From positions 1 through 64,000 of the forward strand of contig NZ_NFGZ01000003.1 in NCBI RefSeq assembly GCF_002159175.1: a stretch of 64,000 bases of DNA. The letters run 5' to 3'. This stretch comes from Flavonifractor sp. An92 (lineage in GTDB: Bacteria; Bacillota; Clostridia; Oscillospirales; Oscillospiraceae). The position numbers and the translations under genes were made by a program. Positions 25,195 through 33,283 of the stretch are shown here, in pieces (the first letter of the stretch is position 1; every line of letters begins with the position of its first letter). The notes beneath the pieces were generated by a model. That model saw nothing but the letters and a program-made list of their open reading frames with translations. It was not told where the DNA came from and searched no databases.

Positions 25195-25578
25195 ATGGGA
25201 AAACTGCCTCATCTGCCCGAGTCGGAGCTGGACATCATGCTGGCCGTGTGGGCCATGGAGGGGCCGGTCACCGCGCCGGCCATCCTGGACCAGCTGGAGC
25301 GGCCCCTCACCGCCAGCGCCCTGCACAGCTACCTGAAGCGCCTGGAGGAGAAGGGCTACCTCCGCTGTGAGAAGGCGGGGAAGGTGAACCAGTACCTGCC
25401 CCTGGTGACCCGGGAGGCGTACCAGCGGCAGGAGAGCCGCTCGGTGCTGGGCAAGCTCTACCAGGGCTCCCTGCGCCACTTCACCGCCGCGCTCTACGAC
25501 GGCGGCAGCCTGGACCGGCAGGAGGTGGAGGAGCTGCGGGCCTATCTGGACGAGCTGGATAAGCGGGGTGACATGTGA
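25195..25578 (+). CDS. BlaI/MecI/CopY-family transcriptional repressor
   Basis: A 127-residue winged-helix repressor. The DNA-binding domain (about 1-80) contains PESELDIMLAVWAMEGPVTA and a recognition helix in the ASALHSYLKRLEEKGYL stretch; the C-terminal helices dimerise. BlaI/MecI proteins repress their own operon until cleaved after BlaR1 signalling. ATG at 25195 follows AAAGGGGGAA. Two matching palindromes flank its promoter. The gene overlaps the BlaR1-like gene by one base (TGATG). No beta-lactamase or PBP gene is adjacent, so the output may be the operon itself or distant genes. Confidence 0.92.
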   Translation: MGKLPHLPESELDIMLAVWAMEGPVTAPAILDQLERPLTASALHSYLKRLEEKGYLRCEKAGKVNQYLPLVTREAYQRQESRSVLGKLYQGSLRHFTAALYDGGSLDRQEVEELRAYLDELDKRGDM

Positions 25579-28496
25579 TGGAGGACCTCTTTCTCACCGT
25601 GGCGCTGGCGTCGCTGACCACCTCGGCGGTGCTGCTGCCCCTGCTGCTCCTGTCCACCCGGCTCCAGAGCCGCTACGCCGGGCGGACGCTGTACGTGGTG
25701 TGGATGGTGCTGGCTCTGCGCCTGGCCATCCCGGTGGATCTGAGCCTGCCCCAGGCGGCGGTGAAGGTGGAGGCCCCGTCCTACACGGTGTCGCTGCCCG
25801 CCCGGGAGGACCGGACTACCCCGATCCAGGTGTTCGCCCCGCTGGAGAACGGGACGGATTCCCAGCCGCTGGCGCCTGTAACGTCGCCGGATACAGCGGC
25901 GGCCGCTGTATCGCTGACCGAACTGGCGGCGGCGGTGTGGCTGGGGGGCGTTCTGTGGCTGCTGCTGGTGCGGGGGAGCGGATACCTCTTCACCCGGCGG
26001 GCGCTGCTGCGCTTCTCCCGTCCCGCGGACGGGGAGCTCGCCGCCCGGGCCGCCGCCCTGGGGGCGGAGCTGGGCCTTTCGAAGCCGGTGGCGGTGCGCC
26101 TCCATCCGGGCCTGGACTCCCCGCTGACCTTGGGCGTGTTCCGGCCGGTGGTGCTCCTGCCGGGGAGCGGCGGGGCCGAGGGCGCGCTGCGGCACGAGCT
26201 CTGCCACATCCGCCGGAGGGATCTGTGGTATAAACTCCTTCTCCTGTGGGTGACGGCCCTCCACTGGTTCAACCCCCTGGTGTGGTGGATGAGCAAGGTG
26301 GCCGGGCGGAACCTGGAGTTCTGTTGCGACGACGACGTGGTGCGGGGGCGGGACGCGGCTTTCCGCCGCCAGTATGGCGAGCTGCTGCTGACCACGGCGG
26401 AGACGGAGGAGGGCCCGGCCCTCTCCACCCGCTTCGGAGGGAGCGCCGCTCAGATGAAAGTGCGCCTTCAGAATCTCTTCACCCGCAAACGCAACAGCCG
26501 GGCCCTCATGGCGGCGGTGCTGGCCTGCGTGCTGCTGGTGGGGACCCTGGTGGCCTGCGAGAGCCGGAAAGAGCCCACCGACCCGGACGCCCTGCTGGAC
26601 GCGTTGGAGGAGAGCATCACCTATGACGGACAGACCGTCTCCTTCACCCTGCCGGAGGGGGAGGCCTCCTGGGACCTCCACATCGCCGGACGGATGGTGA
26701 CCGAAGGCATGGGCGGCATGAGCCTCCACTATCTGGACGGGACCGACTGGCAGCCGGGGGAGCGCTACTCCTTTGAACTGGCGGCGGAGACGGCGGGCAC
26801 CCTCACCGAGCTGACCATGGAGGTCACGGCGGGGGAGGGGGAGCGGTCCATCGACCTGCTGGCCCGCCTGGCGCTGAAACCGGTCTATGTGGACCAGGAT
26901 CACCATATCTCCCTCACTTTGCCGGAGAGCTGGCGGGGGCACTACTCCATCGCTGAGACCGGTGACACCGTCCGCTTTTACTCCGACGGGGAGATTCCGG
27001 CCCTCCTGATGGAGCTGTGGGTCTGCTGGACCTCGGAGATCGAGGGGGGCAGCGACTGGACCCTGCTGGGGGATAACGGCACATACTACGTCTTTGTCCA
27101 CTACCCGGAGGAGGACGGTTCCCTGCTGGCCCTGGCAGAGGACGACCCGTCCCGGGTCCGCTGGGAGACCATGCGGGCGGACCTGGAGGCCATGGGCGGC
27201 GGCGAGCTGGCCTTTTTGGAGAACAGCCTGCCGGTGGGCCCGGTCTATGTGAACGAGACCTATGCCTTTTCCCTGCGCCTCCCCGTCAGCTGGGTGGACC
27301 GCTACACGGTAGTGGAGCGCGAAGAAAACCAGCAGGCCTTCCTCGACTTCTACCAGAAGGACCCGGGCAACGGGGACGGCCAGTTCTTCACCCTCTGCGT
27401 GGAGAAAACCGCCGAAAACGCCGAGCCCCCTATGGGAGGCGACGCGGTGCGGCTGGGTGAGACGGGGGAGTACACCGTCTGGCTCTGGTTCGTCACCGAC
27501 GTGCGCTTCGACGTGGAGGACGAGGCCGTGGCCTATGAGTACCAGACCATGCTGCAAGACGCGGAAGAACTCCTGGGCCCCGACGCCTTCCAGGCGCTGG
27601 GGGAGGGGAGCGGCGTCTACACCAATGAGACCTACGGCTTTACGTTTACTCTGCCGGAGAGCTGGGGGACTTATGGAGCCTGGAAGGAGCTGAGCGCCGA
27701 CCGCGCCCTTCTCTACTGCCCCGCCCTGGGGGAGGAGGACGGCGCCATTGCTGAACTGGGCGTGTGGACCGACCTGCCCAGCGACCTGACCGGCGCGCCC
27801 TATCTGCTGGACGGCTCCCGGGATGGCTGCTACGTCTATCTGGAATTCCGGGATTACCGCTCTGACGGAGCGGGGGAGGCCTGGGAGCAGTACCGCACCC
27901 TGTATACCGACCTGCAGGCGCTGCCCGGCACCTGGCTCCGGGAGACTTACGAACCCCTGGACCCGGAGACCGAGGCCTGGCGGACTTTGGCCAAAACCGA
28001 GCAGGCCGAGCTGGAGCGCCTGCAAGCCCTCCGGGAGCGGATGCCCGACGACCTCTCTCAGCCCCGGACCTTCACAACGGAGGAACTGATGGCGGCGGGC
28101 TGGACCTGGGACGAGGGGGAGGACGTGCCCTACACCTTCTATGAGATCCCCAACGCGCCGGCAAGCCGGGAGGAGTTTGTCACCCAGCTTTACAACCAGC
28201 TGGAGCCCAAGCTGGCGGACCAGGAGTACCAACACACCCTTCTGGGGTACAGCGCGCCCTGTGTCTTTCTGGAGGGGAAGATGTGGCACCGGGATCAATG
28301 GGGAAGCAACATCTGGCACAGCTGCGACTGGGACAGCTTCACCGTCCTGGAGGCCTCGGAGGACCATCTGGTTTACACCCTGGAGGGGTATGTGGATTAT
28401 GATTTCAACCGGCGTCAGCACTGGCGCTTCACCCTCCGGCGGGACGATGTGGGCGGGGGAAATTACCTCTGGCGGTATACCGAGTATTTTGCGTAA
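25578..28496 (+). CDS. BlaR1-like M56 family metallopeptidase with repeated extracytoplasmic domains
   Basis: A 972-residue sensor-protease partner of the preceding repressor. The N-terminal 330 residues are M56: membrane helices near 5-25, 35-50 and 110-130, the zinc motif HELCH (206-210), downstream HWFNPLVWWMSK, then a helix at about 312-330. Instead of a penicillin-binding domain the rest carries three related units beginning near 435 (YVDQDHHISLTLPESW), 556 (YVNETYAFSLRLPVSW) and 679 (YTNETYGFTFTLPESW), spaced about 122 residues, then a unique C-terminal region with SREEFVTQLYNQLEPK. ATG at 25578 is preferred to GTG at 25575. The ligand is unknown; beta-lactam sensing is not supported. 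Confidence 0.87.
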   Translation: MEDLFLTVALASLTTSAVLLPLLLLSTRLQSRYAGRTLYVVWMVLALRLAIPVDLSLPQAAVKVEAPSYTVSLPAREDRTTPIQVFAPLENGTDSQPLAPVTSPDTAAAAVSLTELAAAVWLGGVLWLLLVRGSGYLFTRRALLRFSRPADGELAARAAALGAELGLSKPVAVRLHPGLDSPLTLGVFRPVVLLPGSGGAEGALRHELCHIRRRDLWYKLLLLWVTALHWFNPLVWWMSKVAGRNLEFCCDDDVVRGRDAAFRRQYGELLLTTAETEEGPALSTRFGGSAAQMKVRLQNLFTRKRNSRALMAAVLACVLLVGTLVACESRKEPTDPDALLDALEESITYDGQTVSFTLPEGEASWDLHIAGRMVTEGMGGMSLHYLDGTDWQPGERYSFELAAETAGTLTELTMEVTAGEGERSIDLLARLALKPVYVDQDHHISLTLPESWRGHYSIAETGDTVRFYSDGEIPALLMELWVCWTSEIEGGSDWTLLGDNGTYYVFVHYPEEDGSLLALAEDDPSRVRWETMRADLEAMGGGELAFLENSLPVGPVYVNETYAFSLRLPVSWVDRYTVVEREENQQAFLDFYQKDPGNGDGQFFTLCVEKTAENAEPPMGGDAVRLGETGEYTVWLWFVTDVRFDVEDEAVAYEYQTMLQDAEELLGPDAFQALGEGSGVYTNETYGFTFTLPESWGTYGAWKELSADRALLYCPALGEEDGAIAELGVWTDLPSDLTGAPYLLDGSRDGCYVYLEFRDYRSDGAGEAWEQYRTLYTDLQALPGTWLRETYEPLDPETEAWRTLAKTEQAELERLQALRERMPDDLSQPRTFTTEELMAAGWTWDEGEDVPYTFYEIPNAPASREEFVTQLYNQLEPKLADQEYQHTLLGYSAPCVFLEGKMWHRDQWGSNIWHSCDWDSFTVLEASEDHLVYTLEGYVDYDFNRRQHWRFTLRRDDVGGGNYLWRYTEYFA

Positions 28497-28515
28497 CGAA
28501 CACACACCGACCGCG

Positions 28516-28555
28516 GGGCCGGGACTTCACCAGAGTCCCGGCCCTGAAATTTTTT
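28516..28555 (+). terminator. Terminator after the BlaR1-like gene
   Basis: GGGCCGGGACT (28516-28526) pairs with AGTCCCGGCCC (28534-28544), followed by TGAAATTTTTTC. Confidence 0.85.
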
Positions 28556-28565
28556 CAAAAAGGGC

Positions 28566-28596
28566 TTGACAAACTTGAATTAATATGCAATAATAT
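28566..28596 (+). promoter_or_regulatory. Promoter of the C69 dipeptidase gene, with tandem TAATATGCAA repeat
   Basis: TTGACA (28566-28571) with AATAAT at spacer 17 or TAATAT (28591-28596) at spacer 19. The -10 lies in a direct repeat TAATATGCAA x2 (28581-28600), possibly a regulator site. Confidence 0.6.
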
Positions 28597-28691
28597 GCAA
28601 GAAATCAAGAGACGGATGAATATAAAAGATATAATATACGAATTAAGCGTACTATTTATTCATGCGCCAGCGAAGAAAGAGGGACTTTGAC

Positions 28692-30392
28692 ATGAAGAAG
28701 ACGATTCAGGTATTCAGCGCCGCGCTGGCGGCCACCATGGCTTTGGGCAGCGTCAGCGCCCAGGCTTGCACCGGTGTTTATGTGGGCAAGGAGGCCAGTG
28801 CCGACGGCACCACCATCATCGCCCGCAGCGAGGACATCAGCCCTTCCGATTATCAGAAGGTCCATAAGGTGGTCGCCCACGTGGAGAACCAGCCCGGCCG
28901 GGTGCTGGAGGATATCAACGGCTTCTCCATGCCGCTGCCCGCCACCACCTACCAGTACACCATGATGAGCGACTACTCCACCGCCGGCGATGGCATCTAC
29001 CCCGCCGTGTGCAGCAACGAGATGGGCGTGTCCATCACCGGCACCGTGTCCGCCTCTCCCTGCGCCCAGTGGAAGGAGGCCGACCCCTATGTGGACGAGG
29101 GCCTGCGGGAGGCCATCCTCCCCGCCGCAGTGGCCTGCTGCTCCGCCACCGCCAAGGAGGGCGTGGAGAACCTGCTGAAGATCGTGGATGAGTACGGCTC
29201 CGCCGAGGGCAACATCGTCCTCATCGCCGACCAGACCGAGGCCTGGATCGTGGAGATCTACGGCGGCCACCAGTACGCCGCCATGAAGCTGCCCGCCGAC
29301 AGCGTGGCGGTGTTCGGCAACCAGTTCATGATCGGCTGCGTGGACCAGAACGACACCGAGAACTACATCTTCTCCGACGAGCTCTTCACCACCATCGACG
29401 AGCTGGGCCTGGCGGTCATGGAGGACGGGCAGTACAATCTGGCCAAGTCCATCACCGACGAGACCCGGAGCGACGGCAACAACATGCGGACCTGGATCGG
29501 CCACAAGGTCCTGGCTCCCTCCAGCGTGGGGGACTACGAGAGCGGCTACTTCTATGAGCTGTGCTACACTCCCGACGAGAAGGTGACCCTGGACGACGTC
29601 ATGTCCATCTACCGCAACCGGTACGAGGGCACCGAGTACGACGCTGACGCCGAGGGCAATGAGGACATGCGGGCCATCGCCGTGTCCACCACCCCTGAGA
29701 CCCACATCGTCCAGATCCATGACGACTATCCCACCCAGAACGCCGCGGTGACCTGGATCGCCCCCGGCGGCGCGGAGCACAGCGTGTTCCTGCCCGAGTT
29801 CAGCGGCATCACCGACACCGCCGACGCCTGGAAGACCGACAGCGCCATCTATATCGACAACAGCGTCTACTGGACCTTTAAGCAGATCTGCGGCCTGGCC
29901 GACACCGACCGGACCCTGTACACCCAGGGCGTGGAGGACTACTGGACCTTCCAGGAGGCCATGATGCAGGCCGAGATGGAGGAGGCGGGGGAGACCGCCA
30001 AGGCCCTCTACGGCGAGGACGAGGCCAAGGCCGACGCCTACGTCACGGACCTTGCCGAGCAGATGGTGACCGAGCAGATGGCCAACGCCGACCACCTGTA
30101 CGCCGAGCTCCTCACCGTGGTGACCCACAACAACGGCCTGAGCTCCGGCAAGACCCCCACCACCTTTGAGGCCACCACCGCCCTGCGGGAGGCCGCTCAG
30201 TTCAAGGGCTACACCGTGGGCTGGGACGCCGCCAGCGGCATGGTCACCCTGACCAAGGGGAGCGACCAGATCACCCTGAAGGCCGGCAGCAGCACCGCCA
30301 CCAAGAACGGCGAAGAGGTGGAGCTGTCCATCACCCCCTATGTGGTCGACGGCGTGACCTATGTGCCCATGAGCTTTGTCCAGGGCCTGTAA
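28692..30392 (+). CDS. Secreted C69-family dipeptidase with C-terminal copper-amine-oxidase-N-like domain
   Basis: A 566-residue exported Ntn-hydrolase dipeptidase. Signal peptide MKKTIQVFSAALAATMALGS, predicted cut after AQA, leaves Cys26 (CTGVYVGKEASADGTTII) as the mature N-terminal nucleophile, as C69 enzymes need. The catalytic body covers about 26-490. The last 75 residues (ALREAAQFKGYTVGWDAA ... VDGVTYVPMSFV) resemble the copper amine oxidase N-terminal (stalk) domain common in gut Bacillota cell-envelope proteins. ATG at 28692 follows AAAGAGGG and starts the signal peptide; ten in-frame codons upstream are ignored. It probably digests peptides outside the membrane. Confidence 0.88.
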   Translation: MKKTIQVFSAALAATMALGSVSAQACTGVYVGKEASADGTTIIARSEDISPSDYQKVHKVVAHVENQPGRVLEDINGFSMPLPATTYQYTMMSDYSTAGDGIYPAVCSNEMGVSITGTVSASPCAQWKEADPYVDEGLREAILPAAVACCSATAKEGVENLLKIVDEYGSAEGNIVLIADQTEAWIVEIYGGHQYAAMKLPADSVAVFGNQFMIGCVDQNDTENYIFSDELFTTIDELGLAVMEDGQYNLAKSITDETRSDGNNMRTWIGHKVLAPSSVGDYESGYFYELCYTPDEKVTLDDVMSIYRNRYEGTEYDADAEGNEDMRAIAVSTTPETHIVQIHDDYPTQNAAVTWIAPGGAEHSVFLPEFSGITDTADAWKTDSAIYIDNSVYWTFKQICGLADTDRTLYTQGVEDYWTFQEAMMQAEMEEAGETAKALYGEDEAKADAYVTDLAEQMVTEQMANADHLYAELLTVVTHNNGLSSGKTPTTFEATTALREAAQFKGYTVGWDAASGMVTLTKGSDQITLKAGSSTATKNGEEVELSITPYVVDGVTYVPMSFVQGL

Positions 30393-30404
30393 ATAAAAGA
30401 TGAA

Positions 30405-30442
30405 AACACGGGAGGCTCCCTTAGGAGCCTCCCGTGTTTTTT
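30405..30442 (+). terminator. Terminator after the C69 gene; also left copy of an inverted hairpin pair
   Basis: A 15-bp perfect stem (30405-30419 with 30424-30438) followed by TTTT. Its 26-bp core (30409-30434) recurs in inverted orientation at 31307-31332. Confidence 0.88.
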
Positions 30443-30467
30443 GCCCGGACACTATGCTCCCGGTTAA

Positions 30468-30496
30468 TTGTATTTCCCGACTGAATTTGCTATGAT
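30468..30496 (+). promoter_or_regulatory. Promoter of the acidic-protein gene
   Basis: TTGTAT (30468-30473), 17-bp spacer, TATGAT (30491-30496). Confidence 0.65.
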
Positions 30497-30527
30497 GGAC
30501 CCATCTTAGAAGAAGGAGCGTGATCCC

Positions 30528-31274
30528 ATGTCACAGGTGGACGGCAGCATTGAAATCCGATTTGCGGGCTCCCAGGCGGCGCTGGCCAAACTGGAGCAGT
30601 TTATGGGGGAGGAACTGGCCTCCTTCCGCTCGTTCCGGGACTGTGCGGTGAGCTATGACCCGGCGGAGCATAGCCTGGATTTGGACCTGGATGTGCGGTG
30701 CGAGGACATTCTCAACTTTCTGGGGCTTGTGGTGTCCCAGCTGCCGGAGGTCGGTTTCTCCGGAGAGGCTGACCTGGACTATGTCGGGTGCGGCGAACAG
30801 TACTACGCCATCTACCAGCACGAGCCCGGCGGAGTGTTTCAAATGGGCGAAATAGACGGCTGGGAAGAGGACGAATTTTCGCTGGATCTGGGGTATGATT
30901 CGGAGGAAGAGGAGCGGGTGTCAGAGTGGCTCAACGGGCTGCCCTTCCCCGTGCGGAACGAGGCCGACTCGGACGATGGATACTACAAAGGGGACTATTG
31001 GGTCTATGAGGAGTACGAACAAGAGGTGCGCCTGCGCGCCTATGCCCCCACAGCGGAGGAACTCGGGGCTCTGGGAGAGGCGCTGAAGGCCCTTGCGGCC
31101 CAGGTCCCCTCCCTGGAGGGGGACACGGCCTACCACAATTCGGACGCCCTGATCGTAGTGGACATCCACCCCGGACAGGAGGCCCGGGTTGTCACAGTTC
31201 CCATCGAGATCATCCCCACGGGCCGAGAGGACGAGTTTGAGGATGATGACGATGACGACGACGAACTTTGGTGA
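30528..31274 (+). CDS. Highly acidic protein of unknown function
   Basis: A 248-residue soluble protein that I do not recognise. It is strongly acidic throughout and ends in a poly-acidic tail (EDEFEDDDDDDDELW). The two halves have similar alternating patterns (SQAALAKLEQFMGEELASF ... and a later TAEELGALGEALKALAAQ), suggesting a duplicated alpha/beta fold, but this is by eye. No signal peptide, membrane segment or Cys motif is seen. ATG at 30528 follows GAAGGAGCG. It is monocistronic with its own promoter and is bracketed by two inverted copies of a 26-bp hairpin. Confidence 0.75.
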   Translation: MSQVDGSIEIRFAGSQAALAKLEQFMGEELASFRSFRDCAVSYDPAEHSLDLDLDVRCEDILNFLGLVVSQLPEVGFSGEADLDYVGCGEQYYAIYQHEPGGVFQMGEIDGWEEDEFSLDLGYDSEEEERVSEWLNGLPFPVRNEADSDDGYYKGDYWVYEEYEQEVRLRAYAPTAEELGALGEALKALAAQVPSLEGDTAYHNSDALIVVDIHPGQEARVVTVPIEIIPTGREDEFEDDDDDDDELW

Positions 31275-31304
31275 TGACTTTGACGACTGACCCGGAAAGC
31301 AGCA

Positions 31305-31334
31305 GGCGGGAGGCTCCTAAGGGAACCTCCCGCC
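31305..31334 (+). terminator. Hairpin after the acidic-protein gene; right copy of an inverted hairpin pair
   Basis: GGCGGGAGG (31305-31313) pairs with CCTCCCGCC (31326-31334). The U-run is poor. Positions 31307-31332 are 25/26 identical to the reverse complement of 30409-30434. Confidence 0.6.
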
Positions 31335-31469
31335 TTGCGCGTTGACCAAGGATGGATTTTTCCCCGGAAATTTTCCCGGCAGGCCCTTTCCATTTGCCCG
31401 AAACTATGGTAAGATAAATGGTAAAATTGCGGTCGAAGGACCGGAGAACAAGCTGAGGAGTGAGCGTTC

Positions 31470-33212
31470 GTGAAAGTAAGCCAACTGCTGGGCAAGCGCT
31501 TTAAGGAAAAGCCTGCCGGCTGTGAGTTTGACAGCCATATCCTGATGATCCGGGGCGGCTATATCAAGCAGGTCTCCAGCGGAATCTTTTCTCTCTATCC
31601 GCCCATGCGCCGGGTGACCCGGAAGATCGAGAACATCATCCGGGAGGAGATGGACCGCATCGACGGCCAGGAGGTGCTCTTCCCGGTGGTGATGCCCGCC
31701 ACCCTGTGGCAGGAGTCCGGCCGGTACAGCAGCATCGGCAATGAGATGGTCCGCTTCACCGACCGCAGCGGCGCCCCCAACGTGCTGGGCATGACCCACG
31801 AGGAAGCCTCGGTGCAGCTGACCCGGGATGCGGCCACCAGCTATCAGAACTACCCCTTCATGATCTATCAGATCCAGACCAAGTTCCGCGACGAGCCCCG
31901 CTGCCGCGGCGGTCTGATCCGGGTGCGGGAGTTCACCATGAAGGACGGCTACTCCTTCCACACCAGCCAGGAGGACCTGGAGCAGTACTATGAGCGCTGC
32001 CTGGAGGCCTATCACCGCATCTTCGCCCGGGTGGGCGTGCCCGAGGTGGTGGCGGTCAAGTCCGACTCCGGCATGATGGGCGGCAGCGTCTCCCACGAGT
32101 TCATGCTCCTCACCGGCATCGGCGAGGACACCATCGTGCTGTGCGACTCCTGCGGCTACCGGGCCAACATGGAGGCCGCCGAGTGCATCGTCACCAACGA
32201 GACCGTGGAGGAGCGCCCCCTGGAGAAGGTGGCCACCCCCGGCGTCAAGACCATCGACGACCTGTGCCAGTTCGCCAACATCACCGCCCAGCAGACCGCC
32301 AAGGCGGTGGTCTACCAGCGCAATTCCGACGACGCCTATGTGATCGCCTTCGTCCGCGGCGACCTGGAGGTCAACGAGACCAAGCTGCGCAACTACCTGG
32401 GCTTTGAGATCCACCCCGCTCTGGACATCGACCCCGAGAGCGGCATCTGCCCGGGCTCCATCGGGCCTCTGGGTCTGCCCGAGAACGTCATCGTGGTGTT
32501 TGACCGCTCTCTGGACGGGTGCAACATGCTCTACTGCGGCGCCAACGAGGACGGCTACCACTTCGGCGGCATGTCCATGAAGCGGGACCTGCCCGACGCC
32601 AAGCTGGTGGACATCGCCAAGACCCTGGAGGGCGGCATCTGCCCCGTCTGCGGCAAGCCCCACCTGCGCATCAGCCGCGGCGTGGAAGTGGGCAACATCT
32701 TCCAGCTGGGCACCAAGTACACCAAGTCCATGAACATGACCTACCTGGACGAGAACGGCGAGCGCCAGTACCCCATCATGGGCTGCTACGGCATCGGCGT
32801 GGGCCGTCTGGCCGCCTCGGTGTGCGAGGCCCATCACGATGACTACGGCCCCCTGTGGCCCATGTCCATCGCCCCCTGGCAGGTGCAGGTCTGCGCTCTG
32901 AACCCCAACAAGGGCGATGTGCAGGAGAAGGGCGACGCCCTCTACCAGCAGCTGCAGGACGCCGGTGTGGAGGTCCTGTACGACGACCGCACCGTGGGCG
33001 CCGGCTTCATGTTCTCCGACGCCGACCTGCTGGGCTGCCCCCTGCGTCTGGTGGTGAGCCCCAAGACCTGCGGCCGCGGCGTGGTGGAGTTCACCTCCCG
33101 GGACAAGACCATCAAGATGGACCTGCCCTTCGGGGAGAACAACGACTTCTCCGCCGTGGTTGCGGCGGTGAAAGAGGAGATCGCCAAGCGCATGGCGGCC
33201 CTCAACGGCTAA
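31470..33212 (+). CDS. proS: Prolyl-tRNA synthetase
   Basis: A class II aminoacyl-tRNA synthetase that charges tRNA-Pro. The 580-residue protein is the bacterial form: catalytic motif 1 region PMRRVTRKIENIIREEMDRI, motif 2 FRDEPRCRGGLIRVREFTMKD, an editing (INS) domain at about 230-390, motif 3 MGCYGIGVGRLAASVCEAHH, and the anticodon-binding domain at about 475-580. GTG at 31470 follows GAGGAG at 9-nt spacing. No T-box leader is seen in the 135 nt upstream. It is closed by a strong terminator. Confidence 0.97.
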   Translation: MKVSQLLGKRFKEKPAGCEFDSHILMIRGGYIKQVSSGIFSLYPPMRRVTRKIENIIREEMDRIDGQEVLFPVVMPATLWQESGRYSSIGNEMVRFTDRSGAPNVLGMTHEEASVQLTRDAATSYQNYPFMIYQIQTKFRDEPRCRGGLIRVREFTMKDGYSFHTSQEDLEQYYERCLEAYHRIFARVGVPEVVAVKSDSGMMGGSVSHEFMLLTGIGEDTIVLCDSCGYRANMEAAECIVTNETVEERPLEKVATPGVKTIDDLCQFANITAQQTAKAVVYQRNSDDAYVIAFVRGDLEVNETKLRNYLGFEIHPALDIDPESGICPGSIGPLGLPENVIVVFDRSLDGCNMLYCGANEDGYHFGGMSMKRDLPDAKLVDIAKTLEGGICPVCGKPHLRISRGVEVGNIFQLGTKYTKSMNMTYLDENGERQYPIMGCYGIGVGRLAASVCEAHHDDYGPLWPMSIAPWQVQVCALNPNKGDVQEKGDALYQQLQDAGVEVLYDDRTVGAGFMFSDADLLGCPLRLVVSPKTCGRGVVEFTSRDKTIKMDLPFGENNDFSAVVAAVKEEIAKRMAALNG

Positions 33213-33225
33213 TCAAACACCCGAC

Positions 33226-33265
33226 GCGGGAGCGGCTTTGGACACAAGGCCGCTCCCGCTTTTTT
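33226..33265 (+). terminator. Terminator after proS
   Basis: A near-perfect 15-bp stem (33226-33240 with 33245-33259) followed by TTTTTT. Confidence 0.88.
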
Positions 33266-33283
33266 GGAAAGGCGGTGTGACGC

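Noticed and set aside
25542-28505. A 987-codon reverse-strand open frame over the BlaR1-like gene
   Set aside because: Third-position GC bias keeps the antisense frame open. The sense frame has clear M56 motifs and a ribosome site; the antisense product is low-complexity and has no family features.
31335-31469. A T-box leader for proS
   Set aside because: The region is too short and lacks the conserved T-box sequence; only a weak promoter could be proposed.
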